Of a DNA stretch of 64,000 nt, positions 43,438 through 55,047 are shown one piece after another. Made by a program: the position numbers and the translations under genes. Origin of the DNA: Drosophila persimilis (Eukaryota > Arthropoda > Insecta > Diptera > Drosophilidae). Numbering within the stretch: the first letter of the stretch is position 1; each line of letters begins with the position of its first letter. The notes under the pieces were generated by a model. The model made no database searches. It saw nothing but the letters and a program-made list of their open reading frames with translations, and had not been told where the DNA came from. Where the stretch lies: positions 310,001 through 374,000 of the forward strand of contig NW_020825317.1 of assembly GCF_003286085.1 (NCBI RefSeq). Direction: 5' to 3'.

Positions 43438-43797
43438 TCCTCAAAGACAATGATTTTAGTTTTTGGTCTACATATTGTGAATTCAAGGTATTTACATCTG
43501 TTTTCGTGTAAAGAAAATTTATGAATTTGAAAAAGGTATAGTCCTATAATAAATTGTTGTAAAAATAGAAAAATCAGACGATTCTAAATAAAAACTTGGT
43601 AATTGTATTTATAATGAAGCAGAATATGGTAAAAATATGAAAGAAGGGTCTCAAGTATGCAACAACACTAGTAGCCAAACCACTCATCATTGAAACTATT
43701 ACCGTGCTGCAGGGAAGAATGCGGTTTTAATGTAATATCAGGAATTTTAAAGCTCCGGCGAGCCAAGCAACTGAAGGGATTGAAATTAAAAACAAAA
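43438..43797. other. Unidentified 360-bp segment
   Basis: AT-rich sequence between the LINE tail and DINE copy E. No ORF, repeat or match elsewhere in the window. Confidence 0.5.
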
Positions 43798-44856
43798 CGA
43801 GGGGGAACGTTGTGAGTTGCTGCGGACACCGCAACTCTACAGTTATACCCGATACTAAGGCAGTATGGCTCTCCTTCGGCAGACGCCGCTAATATTAAAC
43901 GACACGACAAAGAGTGCGTGCGAGAGAGACAGAAAATCAGTCTGAGCGTGACGTCGGGCGCTGCGTAGCCAGTGCAATTTGATTTGTTTCCTTTGGCTAT
44001 CAAAATGATCTGATCTGATCCAGATTCAGCAATCTGATAGATATGATCATTATCTATGATTCTGCGTTTTTAGTTTTCTCGTATCCTCAATATTGTGGAT
44101 GCAACAGATTTTCGTCCTTTGGCGGAAGGGCGGAAGGGGGTGGGGCGAAATTTTGAGATATACGTTTTATAGTGAGATCTAACAGGAGTGCGGATACTAA
44201 ATTTGGTTACTCTAGCGTTAATAGTCTTTGAGATTTGTGAATATCCCCAGATTTTCGTCCTTTGCGGGGGCGGAAGGGGGTGTGGCGAAATTTTGAAACA
44301 AACTCGTCTCGGTCTGATATATTAGGAGTGTGGATACCAAATTTGGTTGCTCTAGCTTTTATAGTCTCTGAGATCTAGGCGCTAATGTTTTACTCTAAGC
44401 AAAGCCGCCTATGCTACTTGTGTGTTAGAGTGAGACAGTGCGAGAAAGAGTGAAATTGTTTTCGTGATTCTGGCTGTAATAATTATACGATCTGGTTCAG
44501 ATTTTGCACTCTAGAAGATATAGTCATCTTCTACGATTTTGCGTTTTTAGTTTTCTCGTATCGTCGAAATTGTGGATGCCACAGATTTTCGCCTTTTGTG
44601 GGGGCGGAAGTGGGCGGGGCAAAGTTTTGAAATATTTTTGGAGCAGTGACATATCACAGAAGTCTGGATCCAAAACATCGTTGTTCTAGCTCTTATAGTC
44701 TTTGAGCATTAGGCGCTGAATGGGACGGACAGACGGACAGACGGACGGACGGACAGACGGACAGACGGACGGACGGACAGATAGACATGGCTCAGTCGAC
44801 TCGGCTATTGATGCTGATCAAGAATATATATACTTTATGGGGTCGGAAACGATTCC
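43798..44856 (-). mobile_element. DINE-1-like repeat, copy E (5' end missing)
   Basis: Minus-strand copy of a different subfamily, with CTAATGTTTTACTCTAAGCAA and CGAAACGATTCC before the break. It shares those variants with the copy at 63,331. Long GGAC/ACAG array at about 44,724-44,785. It switches to BEL gag sequence at about 44,857. Confidence 0.75.
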
Positions 44857-45378
44857 GACCACAGAAGCACAACATCAGAGTGAAGACCTTGGGCAGCGAG
44901 AGAGGTAGACGAATGTGGAGGCAACTTGCTAACAGAATCTTGAGCAACGGAAAGATCTTCTGGTGAACAGCCAGATCTGGATGCCTGGGCAGCTTTGTGT
45001 TGTGGGCAGCATAGTATCGAAGTGCAGCAAACTATGAAGCCTACCGCCGCATACTCGACATTTTCCACTATTGAATGCGCGGGTCCGGTGCCCCGTTTTT
45101 AGGCAATTGAAGCATAGGGAAAGCTTCTTCACTTCTTTGTGGCGCAGCAACGGTGAGAGATTTCCGAATATCTTGCACGAGTATATTCCATGGCCCGCTG
45201 AGTGGCAAAAGACGCATACAGACGGGTCGGCGGAAGAGTTGGAAGCTACAAACGTTTTCTTAACCTGCGTATAGGAATGGTTTTTTCCCACCTGATCGCT
45301 ACTAGCGTGTGTCGCTGTAGCATATTCCAATCGCTCCATTTTCTGGCAGGAAAAGGTAAGAGATAAGTATGCAACCAA
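44857..45378 (-). pseudogene. BEL/Pao gag fragment (second family)
   Basis: 149 open codons (45,378-44,929) with two zinc knuckle motifs typical of Pao Gag (CVFCHSAGHGIYSC; CFNCLKTGHRTRAFNSGKC) and the CGGRLHSLLHF that follows them. It is related to, but clearly diverged from, the BEL element at 31.6-38.1 kb. Truncated at both ends. Confidence 0.75.
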
Positions 45379-45607
45379 TGCGCAGAGGGGTTAACATGGA
45401 ACTAAAATAGACGACGGCGTCAGATCAAAGTGATTGCCGAAGTGGCGGCGGCAGATCAAGGTAATTACAGAAGTGCGGCGGCAGAGAGCCCCTTTAGCGG
45501 GAGAGCGCAGCAGCTCTGTAGAAAGTCAACGTTTTAAAACATAGGCGGCTTTCTCTGCTCCTACAATAATATTGCTTAAAGTTACGGTTATTCTTCGGCG
45601 GCTGGCC
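45379..45607. other. Unidentified GC-variable segment
   Basis: Contains two imperfect repeats (GTGGCGGCGGCAGATCAAGG and a neighbour) at about 45,440-45,490. Nothing else recognised. It could be retroelement leader. Confidence 0.4.
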
Positions 45608-47143
45608 CGAACAGGCTCTTCATGAAGTAATCTCAACGGTAGAGAAATCTCTGCATCTCAAATAGTACTCACTTATAGCCTTTCTCGATATTGAGGGAGC
45701 CATCAACAACGTTGTAACGGGCGCCATTACAGAAGCCCTGACTGACCTGGGGTGGACCGTCACTTGGTGATGCTCATCGATCAATTGCTCATATGCAGGA
45801 CGGTGACATTATCGATGGGATTCTATGTGCCCTGGATGGGGGGGATGCACAGTCGTAGCCTATGCGGACGAATTTGCGATTATCTTCTCGGGAAAATACC
45901 CCCAAACACTGTGCGACTTAATGACCGCAAAGCTAGTGCAACTGTCGGAATGGACAGAATCGCGCGGCCTAGATAGATTTACTCAATCCATCAAAAACGG
46001 AACTCGTATTATTCACAAATAAATACAAGATTCCGCCCTTCAACCCACCAATATTACATGGATGCAGGCTCTCCTTTAGCGACAGTGCCAGTTACTTAGG
46101 GTTGGTAATTGACAAGAAGCTAAACTGGATCCTGAATGTCAAAGAAAGAGTGAAGAAGGCAATGACTGCACTCTACACATGCAAAAAAGCTATAAGATGG
46201 GGTATGATCCCAAGCATATATCCATCCAATGGATATATCTAGTTAGACCAATATTAATCTACGGAGTTACGGTGTAGTGGCCGGCCCTATCAAAAAGGAC
46301 GATCACCAAGCAACTGGGCAAAGTTCAGCGAACTGCCGCCCTATACATCAGCGGGGCTCTTCGCACCACCCCAAATGATGCCCTGAACGCCATCCTATGC
46401 CTCCAGAGACTTGACCGCGGGAAAGGAACGGACAGGAGCAGCAGCAATACGTCTAAGAGACTTAAATCAATGGGTGACACAGTGCATAGGTCACTCAGCC
46501 ATATTAAATAATAGCAATACCGTCCCCTCAAAAACGGACTACCAAGTTCCAAGAGAGTACACAGTTACTCCCTTCAACACAATCATCCCTCACAGAAACG
46601 AATGGCTCGAGGGACTCCCAGGCCCAGATGGGGCCATAAACATCTTCACGGATGGTTCGAATCTGGACGACAGAGTCGGAGGAGGAATCTCCACGAGATG
46701 GCTCAGCAATTTACTATTAGCCTGATTTGGGTCCCGGGAAACCAGGACATCGAGGGCAACTGTATAGCGGACGAGCTGTCCAGATCTGGCACTACAATCC
46801 CCTTTCTCCAAGGCAAGGAGCATATCTGTATGCCAATGGCCATCTGTAATCTTATTATAAAAGAGCAATACAAGCGACTTACAAACGATATGTGGCAAAT
46901 TAAGCCACGATGTCGCATAATTCGACAAACATGGCCGACCATGGACAAGAAGCGCACCTCCGAGCGCTGCAAGCTAGGCAGGAAAAGGTGCAGCGTAGTC
47001 ATACGTTCCATCACGGGACACTGACTAATAGGCAGTGGAACACCAGCTCTCAGCAGAAGAAGGCTACAGCACTTGGGCTCAGCCTTTCTACACGACATTT
47101 CGGAGGTGTGTCCCAGGAAGATAGCGAACTTTGTGAGAGCATC
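45608..47143 (+). pseudogene. LINE B ORF2 3' fragment, part 1
   Basis: Diverged copy of LINE B from 58,588 onward, with stops and deletions. The block holding the GTPQGG motif is missing at about 45,815, and about 230 bases of RNase H are missing at about 46,697. Recognisable pieces include IFTDGSNLDDRVGGGI and QFTISLIWVPGNQDIEGN. It is split at 47,143 by LINE A and resumes at 52,502. Confidence 0.8.
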
Positions 47144-47197
47144 GGCTGGCGAAAATCCTCTAGCTGAACCCTCCACAAGAGTGCCGTCTGGGCAATG

Positions 47198-47263
47198 GAC
47201 ACTGCATTACCCCGGACAAGGGTAATGCACTGTCGCTTGCTCTGTCCGGGGTAATGCAGTGTC
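47198..47263 (+). other. 21-bp perfect hairpin in LINE A 5' UTR
   Basis: Stem 47,198-47,218 with 47,243-47,263, perfect over 21 bp. The 24-base loop holds a third partial copy (GGGTAATGCACTGTC). It lies 54 bases inside the LINE 5' end, in the place of the P4 helix in an HDV-like layout (see findings). Confidence 0.85.
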
Positions 47264-47472
47264 TAGCTAAGGTTATGGTCCGGTGTCTTCCCGATTCAAA
47301 GTCGGGGGAACCGAACCAGGGCCATGGCTAGAGGTGCCTGGCGGTCAGGCCTAAAACGCTAGGGGGTGGTCCCCCCGAAAAATATTAACCAGTATGGACC
47401 CTCGGGCCAACTATGGAATCGAAGAAGGAGCAAGCACGGGTTGGGATGTCAACCCAAACGTCGGTGTAAAGC

Positions 47473-48797
47473 GTGACTGCTACCACCGGCGGGCACGGGG
47501 AGGAGCAGTCCTCTCTGCGCGTCGCCAGCGGTCACACCTCAGACTTGGCGGGAGCAGGCCAGGTCAGTTGTAAAGCTACTGCCACAACAACAACAACAAA
47601 AACAACTAACTCCGTAGCCTGCAAGTTGGGCCGCACAGATGCCGTAGTCGATACAGACACGGATCTGGAGAGCGTGCTCTCTCTAAGCAGGACGGATGAA
47701 GAGAGCCTTCTCCGCTCGCCGGAACCAGGCATTAGCTCCCTGCGTAGGGAAGGGCCGAAGCGATCCAAGGAGTGGATGAAGGCCAAAGCACAATACAAAG
47801 CGGCCCTCAACATCAAAAGCCGGCTGCAAGGTAAAGCAGACATCTCCCAGGAGGAGAAGGTCAAGCTAGCCTGGGCCTAGCAGAGAGTAGAGGAGGGTCG
47901 GCTACATTATGCTCAGATGCCACAGATGTGGGCGTCGAATGGAGAATATGCCAATAAGGTGGAGGAGATGATGGCCACCAAGAGGCAACGCTCGACTGAG
48001 AGTGCCATTAAGGACACTCCAGCGAGCAAGCGGCAACGCAGGCCCAAGAGTGCAGCCCCTCCACCGAAAGCGGCCAAGAAGCCAACGAAGCCGAAAGCGA
48101 AGGTCAGCGATGTGACCAAACGACATCTGATCGTGGCACTCATCGACCGCAGCGAGGAAAACGGCAAGATGTCAGCGGCACAGTGGAAGCTGGTGCACGC
48201 GCGTCTCGTCGACGCACTTTTTGCACAGATGGAGGAAGACCCCGCGGCCCCAATGCCCACGTTCGATGGTGCTGGGTGGCTAAATGGGGTTAACATCCTG
48301 AAGTGCAATGATGATCCAACCCTAAGGTGGCTGACGCGTACGGTCTGCCAACTGGAGGCTGGAGGCTGGAGGTTGTGGACCGGGAGCTTATCCCGTCCAA
48401 GCCTAAGGCGAAGGTACTCTTCCCCATCACAATCCAGGGGGACCGAGCGCTGAAGCTCCTTCAGCGGCAAAACGCGGACGTGCCAACGGCCGATTGGAGG
48501 AACCTACACATTGGTAGCCCACTACCCAACGAGGGGGGCCAATGTGTGATCCTCCAAATAAACAAGGATGCAGAGGATCTGCTATACCCCAAGTTCGGGA
48601 AGATGGCGTGGGGCATGGGTAGCGTCTACCTGCGCCTCAAAAAGCGCCACCCTGAGGACAAGGACGCGCATACCCTGCAGGCAGGCGAGGTGGAAAAGGA
48701 CTTAGGTCTCGAGTCCATCGTGGAGGCCGCCCAGGGTCTTGCGCTTGAAGACGAAGAAGAGGAAGACGGTGACCTGACGCTGGTAGTCAACCCGTAA
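47473..48797 (+). pseudogene. LINE A ORF1
   Basis: RNA-binding ORF1. The first part (47,473-47,880) is Ser/Thr/Glu rich and ends in an in-frame TAG at 47,878. The same frame continues at 47,917-48,360 with a basic stretch (SKRQRRPKSAAPPPKAAKK) and then a helical domain. A frameshift lies at about 48,355, inside a repeated CTGGAGG heptamer. The third piece (to 48,797) holds TADWRNLHIGSPL and a DUF4780-like domain, as in LINE B ORF1. It ends one base before the ORF2 frame. The start is uncertain: no in-frame ATG precedes 47,473. Confidence 0.75.
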
Positions 48798-48798
48798 G

Positions 48799-51700
48799 GT
48801 GCAAGTGAGCCAGCCACCCATGCTGAGTGTGCTGCAGCTCAACTTGCATAAAAGCAAGGTAGCATCGGCGGAGCTCCTCATCGCCATGGAGCAAGGCCTC
48901 GCCGACATAGCTCTAGTCCAGGAGCCCTGGATTGCGACAGGCAATTCAGTGGCCGGACTAAAGTCCTCAAATCCTAACCTGTTCTACTCAATATCGGTAA
49001 GCAGGAACAGAACCGTCGTACTCGTACGAAAGGGAATCCATGCTTACCTTATGTCTCATTACAGCACGGATGACCTGACGGTTATGATGCTGGAAAGTGA
49101 GGAAAAGCGCATTCTGGTGGCTTCCTGCTACATGGCTCACGACAGACCCGCACCACCCGACAAACTCAGGAGCCTGGTGACAGAAGCCGGCACCAAAAAC
49201 TATCAACTCGTCATCGGAACGGACGCCAATGGCCACCACAATGTGTGGGGAAGCACCGACATCAATGACAGAGGTGAGTCACTCTTAGACTTTATACTAG
49301 CAACTAATCTATATATAGCAAACGTTGGGGAGGAGCACACCTTCGTAGGTCCGACCTCATCCAACGTGCTAGACCTAACACTTGCAACGGGAAACAGTAC
49401 TACGGTATCTAGCTGGAGGGTCCTCGAAAGACCATCCTTCTCAGACCATAAGTACATTCAGTTCAAGTGCGAATTCAAACACCCTTCGAAGACAACAGTC
49501 TATAGAAACCCCCGGAACACAAACTGGGCAAAGTTTAAAAAGACAGTTAGTTCGAAGCTTGCGAATCCGGGCTCAGTGAAATCCGCGGAGGATATAGAGA
49601 AGTCCCTAAAGACCATATCCAACGAGTTACTGAACGCCTACAATGCATCGTGCAAACGCTCGAGAACGAAGAGGAGGTCCAAGCCACTCTGGTGGAACCG
49701 AGATCTCTCTCTCCAAAGGAACAACCTCAAGGAATTCTTCAAGATCGCCAAACAAGCGAACGAAAAGATTGTCAATGAGGAATATAAAATCCTACTTAGG
49801 AGCTACAAGAAGGAAATACGTAAGGCACAAAGGAACTCGTGGAGAAACTTCTGCTCCAACATCGAGAAAGTGCCCGAAACCGCTAGGCTTCGGAAGCTGC
49901 TTTCAAATCAGCCCACAGTACAGAGCCAACTAAAACTAGACAACGGACAGTGGACAGAGGGCAGTAAAGAAGCCCTAACAGCACTAATGGAGGCGCACTT
50001 CCCTGGATGCACCGAGGTCACTGACGCCAAGGAGCATCAGGACCTAGCAACCGAGGAACAGGACCCTCCAATAGGTCTGTTAACCACTAAGAGAATCCAC
50101 TGGGCCATAGACTCCTTCGCGGGCATAAAAGCACCAGGACTGGACGGGATATTCCCAGCCATGATGCAGTTGACCAAAGAGGTTATTACCCCATGGCTCC
50201 TCGCAATATACTCAGCATGCCTAAGTACGGGCTATATCCCCATACAATGGAGAACCTCGAGAGTTGTCTTCCTCCCTAAGGCAGGAAAGTGCAGCCACGT
50301 GAGTCCCAAGGATTACAGACCGATAAGCCTTACCTCCTTTATACTAAAAACACTAGAAAAGCTGTTGGATTTGCACATCAGGAATGAGGTAGAGGGACTG
50401 ATGTCAACAAACCAACACGCCTACACTAAAGGGAAATCAGTGGAGACGGCACTACACTCGCTAGTAGCCACCATCGAGAGCGCCCTTCACAACAAAAAGT
50501 ATGCTTTGGGAGCATTTGTGGACATCTCAGGAGCATTCAACAACGTGGCCACAACCGCAATAACAAGTCGCCTAGAAGCGAATAACATACACCCTGCAAT
50601 CAACGTCTGGATCAAAAACCTCCTAAGTTGTAGACGGGTGCAATCGGAGTGGGGCACTGCTTCCATGGTAAAGGGGGCACACAGAGGCACACCTCAAGGT
50701 GGAGTCCTATCGCCACTACTGTGGAATTTGGTGGTCGACGACCTCATTACGAGATTTGAAAGGAAGGCCCCAAAAATAACAGCCTATGCAGATGACATAA
50801 GCATACTTATTACGGCTGTATGTCCATCGACCTCAGCTCCATAATGGAACGTACACTCAGGGAGATACGTGAGTGGGCGGAAGAAATAGGACTCAGTATC
50901 AACGCGGACAAGACGGACCTCATCCTCTTTACCAAGAGGTACAAGGTACCGATATGGACCCCCCCGAAAATTGACCAAACTAGGCTGACTCCAAAATCAC
51001 AGGTGAAATACCTAGGCACAGTACTGGACAGCAAGCTGGCATGGAGGCCCAATGTAGTGGAAAGGGTGAAGAAGGCTACTATTGCACTTTATAAATCCAA
51101 GAAGATGCTCAGCAGCACATGGCGCCTGTCACCTGCTCTAGTGCACTGGATCTACATCTCGGTAGTGCGACCAACTCTGCTGTATGGAGCCTTAGTGTGG
51201 TTGCAGGCTACTGAAAAGAAGACATACCATAAGCTTATGGAAAAGACTCAGCGACAGGCTCTGCTCTGTCTTACAGGGGCGCTGAGGTCAACCCCAACAA
51301 AAGCACTCGAAACTGAACTTGGAATCGACCCCCTGGACATTCACGCTCGCCTGATTGCGGGAAAGGCAGCACAACGCCTTATAGCATCAGGAAACCTATC
51401 GATACAAGGATACGGGCACAGTTCAATTGGCAGGGACATGACCAGATCAACTGATTACATGACCCCCAAACTTGCCATGACGTCAAAACAACCACATCTT
51501 TGGGACCTGAAGACTGGAAAATTGGAAGGGACTAAACTGAGCACCTCAATATATACACAGACGGCTCCAAGATGGACGGAGGAGTAGGAGCGGGCCTATA
51601 CTGTACAGACCCTGAGATATGGCTGTCGTATAAGCTACCGGACCAATTCAGCATATTCCAGGCAGAAGTTTTTGCCATCGGGAAGGCAGCGGAGGTCGCT

Positions 51701-52387
51701 CTCCTCACAGAACGAGCACACGATGCGGTCAACATATTCGTCGACAGCCAAGCGGCGATAAGATCCATGCAGTCGTCCGCGGTCAGTTCCAGAAGTGTCT
51801 TGGCGAGCAGGGCATTAGACATCCTAAGCACGACAAAGACAGTGCGGATCTATTGGGTTCCCAGCCACCAGGGCATCGAAGGAAACGAAGCGGCGGACGT
51901 ACTAGCTAAGGAAGGCGTCGGGCTGGAGAATAGGAGAACCGAGAACGTGCCTGTCTCCCTCAGAACGCTGCAGGGCGATCTAGAGAAGCAGGCTAGAGCA
52001 CAGACTGATAGCAGGTGGAGGAGTACCACCACCTGCAGAACCTCGAAGAAAATGTGCAAGGAGCGCAACGAGAAACTTAGCCACTACCTACTGCACCTAC
52101 CACGAAAGGACTGTAGATTGCTAGTGGGAATACTAACAGGTCACTGTCTGGCTGCTGCACATGCAGCAAAGCTAGGCATCACCAACAGAGACACTTGTAG
52201 GAAATGTGAGGAACCTGGGGCTATCGAAACCCTGGAACATCTCATCTGCAACTGTCCGGCTCTCTCAAGGGCAAGGAGGAGATACCTGGGCGCGACAGTG
52301 TTGGCATCACTGGAAGATGCCTCCAAAAGGACGCCACAGGAACTGCTGGCCTATGCTAAAAACACCTTGATTCTCGGGGACTTTTAA
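48799..52387 (+). pseudogene. LINE A ORF2 (endonuclease-RT-RNase H)
   Basis: The first 681 codons (ATG about 48,820) carry the endonuclease (LNLHKSKVASAELL; VQEPWIA; GTDANGHH; RPSFSDHKYI) and RT (KDYRPISLTSFILKTLEKLL; VDISGAFNNV; RGTPQGGVLSPLLWN; YADD at about 50,789). A one-base shift near 50,815 leads to 50,820-51,587 (RT thumb, INADKTDLILF). A second near 51,545 leads to 51,572-52,387 with RNase H (YTDGSKMDGG, DSQAAI, WVPSHQGIEGNEAAD) and a C-terminal CRKC...HLIC zinc-like motif. It is young but broken. Confidence 0.85.
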
Positions 52388-52486
52388 AACAACATTAACA
52401 CTCCCGCGACGGTTCATACACCCCCCCATCCGGATAATTAAGGGCCATATTGGCCTATGCGTGGCCCCGCTGAGGGCCGTCCGGGT

Positions 52487-52501
52487 TAACCTAACCTAAC
52501 C
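52487..52501 (+). repeat. LINE A (CCTAA)n tail
   Basis: TAACCTAACCTAACC at the exact 3' end, in place of poly(A). Its complement is (GGTTA)n, the TTAGG insect telomere repeat in another phase. Confidence 0.85.
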
Positions 52502-52655
52502 TTGTGAGAGCATCTGGATGGGAAAATTGCTGACAGGAAGTCTCACAACGCAGGAAGGGAAGATCCTATGCGGTATCACAATGGGCCGAAAGCGGCCTAA
52601 GTGTGACGGGCTCCGAGAGAGCCCGGCAGCCGCCTCAACCTAACCTAGCCATACT
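52502..52655 (+). pseudogene. LINE B fragment, part 2 (end of ORF2 and 3' UTR)
   Basis: Continues from 47,143 after the duplicated 13-bp target: the end of ORF2, then the 3' UTR hairpin GGGCTCCGAGAGAGCCC (52,609-52,625) and the CAACCTAACCTA tail. It joins DINE sequence at about 52,656. Confidence 0.8.
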
Positions 52656-52727
52656 GACTACATAAGTATGTATCGGGTATAAATGTAGAGTTGCGGTCAC
52701 AGCAGAAACTCACAACGTTCCCCCTCG
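52656..52727 (+). repeat. DINE 3'-end fragment (right)
   Basis: GCCATACTGAC to CCCCCTCG with the hairpin. Inverse of 43,321-43,400. Confidence 0.75.
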
Positions 52728-53937
52728 TTTTCAACTTAAAACACGAACAAAATGTATAAAACTAAAAAAATACAAAATTTTAAATGGTAGAATAAGGCTA
52801 CCAGTATTACCTTTTCAGAAAAATATATATATTAATGATTGTAAGGAAGCGATCCTGGCTGGGGTACACATCTCTCAAGGGTCGAAACTACAACCATATT
52901 TGTAATTTGCCGGGACTCCGAGTATTGACCTACAATGGTGGACGGTGGACCCGTCATACGAGGGGGAGAACGGTGGCAAGGGGTGGCGTGTGGAGGGCCT
53001 CGGCGGGCGCCCTGAAAAGGCTGGAGGGGACAACCAGGTGGCCCTTTCGAGGGTGGGGGTGGCCAACTTCAAGGCCTGGAACCGCACGGTTCGTGCAGAT
53101 GAGTCTCGCCGAAGGCACTTAGACGTCGGGACCCAGTTGGAATACGAACTACGGGGACCATACGGTCAGTGGCCTTCGCTTCTCCTTTCTGCTGCTGCTG
53201 CGTTTTGCTCTATCCCGCTCCGCTGCTGGAGCGTGGTTGTTGCTGTGGCTGGCTTGTCTTATCGCTTACGGTTCTTGGTGCTCCGTTTTCTCTTTTCGGT
53301 TGTTTCTGGACCTCGCCGCTTCCTCTCTTTGGGTTTTCGCTGCTTCATAGTTGTCGTTGGGCTAGCTGATTTTGCTGAGATAACCAAACCAAACCCAAAA
53401 ATCCTGTGGCGTCTGCCGTGATCCCGACTTTCCCCTCCCCTTTATAAAGACAAGAGACTGTTAGTGTTTAGAGGCCCCTCAGGCCGTATAATACGAAAAT
53501 TAAAGAACTTGGGCCTTCGTGGCTCCATCCCGCCACCCCTTAACCTAGGACTGAAAAGTCGATGCTTAAATCGATGAAAATACGAAAAGGTCAGGACTTA
53601 TTCTAGGTAGGTAACTAATAGGTAACTCAACCAACCTGCGAAATCGGGGTCCCTCCAGTGGGAAAGAAAACGGAAGAGAATGGTGGGTGGCAAAAAATGT
53701 GGGTGGAGCATACGCTCCCTCACCTAGCACCTAAAAGACAGTCGGTCTTCATCGTCGAAGCGAACACCTAAATCTAAGTTCACGGCCACGGCTTCTAACA
53801 AAAACACAAAAACAGTATCCAACAATAAACGCCAAATTTTAATTTGTAAATGTGGAGTCAGAGTTACTGTTAAAACTTGGCAGCTTCCAACAGTTTTTTT
53901 TTTCGATTAGCTAATACTAAACAATATTACTGAATAA
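52728..53937 (-). repeat. Unidentified 1.2-kb sequence, right palindrome arm
   Basis: Inverse of 42,111-43,320 with only scattered differences. It includes the 29-codon basic ORF on the minus strand (53,259-53,348, MKQRKPKERKRRG) and the TATA-like motif. On the plus strand a 158-codon frame crosses the region, but its composition and the variants between arms do not favour coding. Confidence 0.5.
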
Positions 53938-55047
53938 TTATACCCGATACTCAAAATGAGTATTGGGGTATATTAGATTTGTGGTGAAAGTGGATGTGTG
54001 TAACGTCCAGAAGGAATCGTTTCCGACCCCATAAAGTATATATATTCTTGATCAGCATCAATAGCCGAGTCGATTGAGCCATGTCTGTCTGTCCGTCTGT
54101 CCGTCCGTCCGTCTGTCCGTCTGTCCGTCCCCTTCAGCGCCTAATGCTCAAAGACTATAAGAGCTAGAGCAACGATGTTTTGGATCCAGACTTCTGTGAT
54201 ATGTCACTGCTCCAAAAAGATTTCAAAACTTTGCCCCGCCCACTTCCGCCCCCACAAAGGGCGAAAATCTGTGGCATCCACAATTTCGACGATACGAGAA
54301 AACTAAAAACGCAGAATCGTAGAAGATGACTATATCTTCTAGAGTGCAGTGAACCAGATCGTATAATTATTACAGCCAGAATCACGAAAACAATTTCACT
54401 CTTTCTCGCTCTGTCTCACTCTAACACACAGGTTTCATGGTCGGTTTTGCCAATTGCAAAATATGAGTTCAAGGATCTCAGAACCTATAAAAGCCAGAGC
54501 AACCAAATTTGGTATCCACACTCCTGTGATATCGGACCTTGACCGTTTCATGTCCAAATTTCGCCACACCCCCTTCCGCCCCCGCAAAGGACGAAAATCT
54601 GAGGCAACCACAAATCTCAGAGACTATTAAGGCTAGAGTAACCAAATTTGGTACACACACTCCTTTAAGATGTCACTATAAAACGTATATCTCAGAATTT
54701 CGCCTTACCCCCATCCGCCCCCACAAAGGACGAAAATCTGTTGCATCCACAATATTGCAGATTTGATAAAAATAAAAACGCAGAATCATAGATAATGACC
54801 ATATCTATTAGATTGCTGAATCTGAATCAGATCAGATCATTTTTATAGCCAAAAGGAACAAATCAATTTGCAGTGGCTACGCAGCGCCCGACGTCACGCT
54901 CAGACTGATTTTCTGTCTCTCTCGCACGCACTCTTTGTCGTGTCGTTAAATATTAGCGGCGTCTGCCGGAGGAGAGCCATACTGACTTGGTATCGGGTAT
55001 AACCGTAGAGTTGCGGTGTCCGCAGCAACTCACAACGTTCCCCCTCG
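53938..55047 (+). mobile_element. DINE-1-like repeat, copy F
   Basis: Full-length plus-strand copy: TTATACCCGATACTC to CCCCCTCG. Its 5' half shares the private GAGTGCAGTGAACC deletion with copy C. Its 3' half matches copy A instead (TTTCATGTCCAAATTT and AAAAGCCAGAGC). It directly abuts the Tc1-like terminus. Confidence 0.8.

Larger units (their letters stand above)
47144..52501 (+). mobile_element. LINE A: full-length LOA-like non-LTR retrotransposon
   Basis: 5.36 kb flanked by the 13-bp duplication TTGTGAGAGCATC (47,131-47,143 and 52,502-52,514), which fixes both ends. In order: a structured 5' UTR (47,144 to about 47,470), ORF1, ORF2 with endonuclease, RT and RNase H, a short 3' UTR, and the tail TAACCTAACCTAACC. 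The presence of RNase H and the ORF1 type suggest the LOA clade. It is inserted in an older LINE B fragment. Confidence 0.88.

Noticed and set aside
45752-46022. Short frames in the LINE B fragment as functional RT
   Set aside because: The GTPQGG block is deleted and stops are frequent. It is a relic of LINE B.
47281-47320. CCCGA-TTCAAAG-TCGGG near 47,292 as a tRNA gene T-arm
   Set aside because: It has the size of a T-arm but no acceptor, D or anticodon arms can be formed around it.
53160-53421. 158-codon frame across 52,945-53,421 as a new gene
   Set aside because: It lies in the unidentified palindrome arm, is not open over the same length in the mirror copy, and has low-complexity Cys/Leu/Ser composition typical of a shadow frame.
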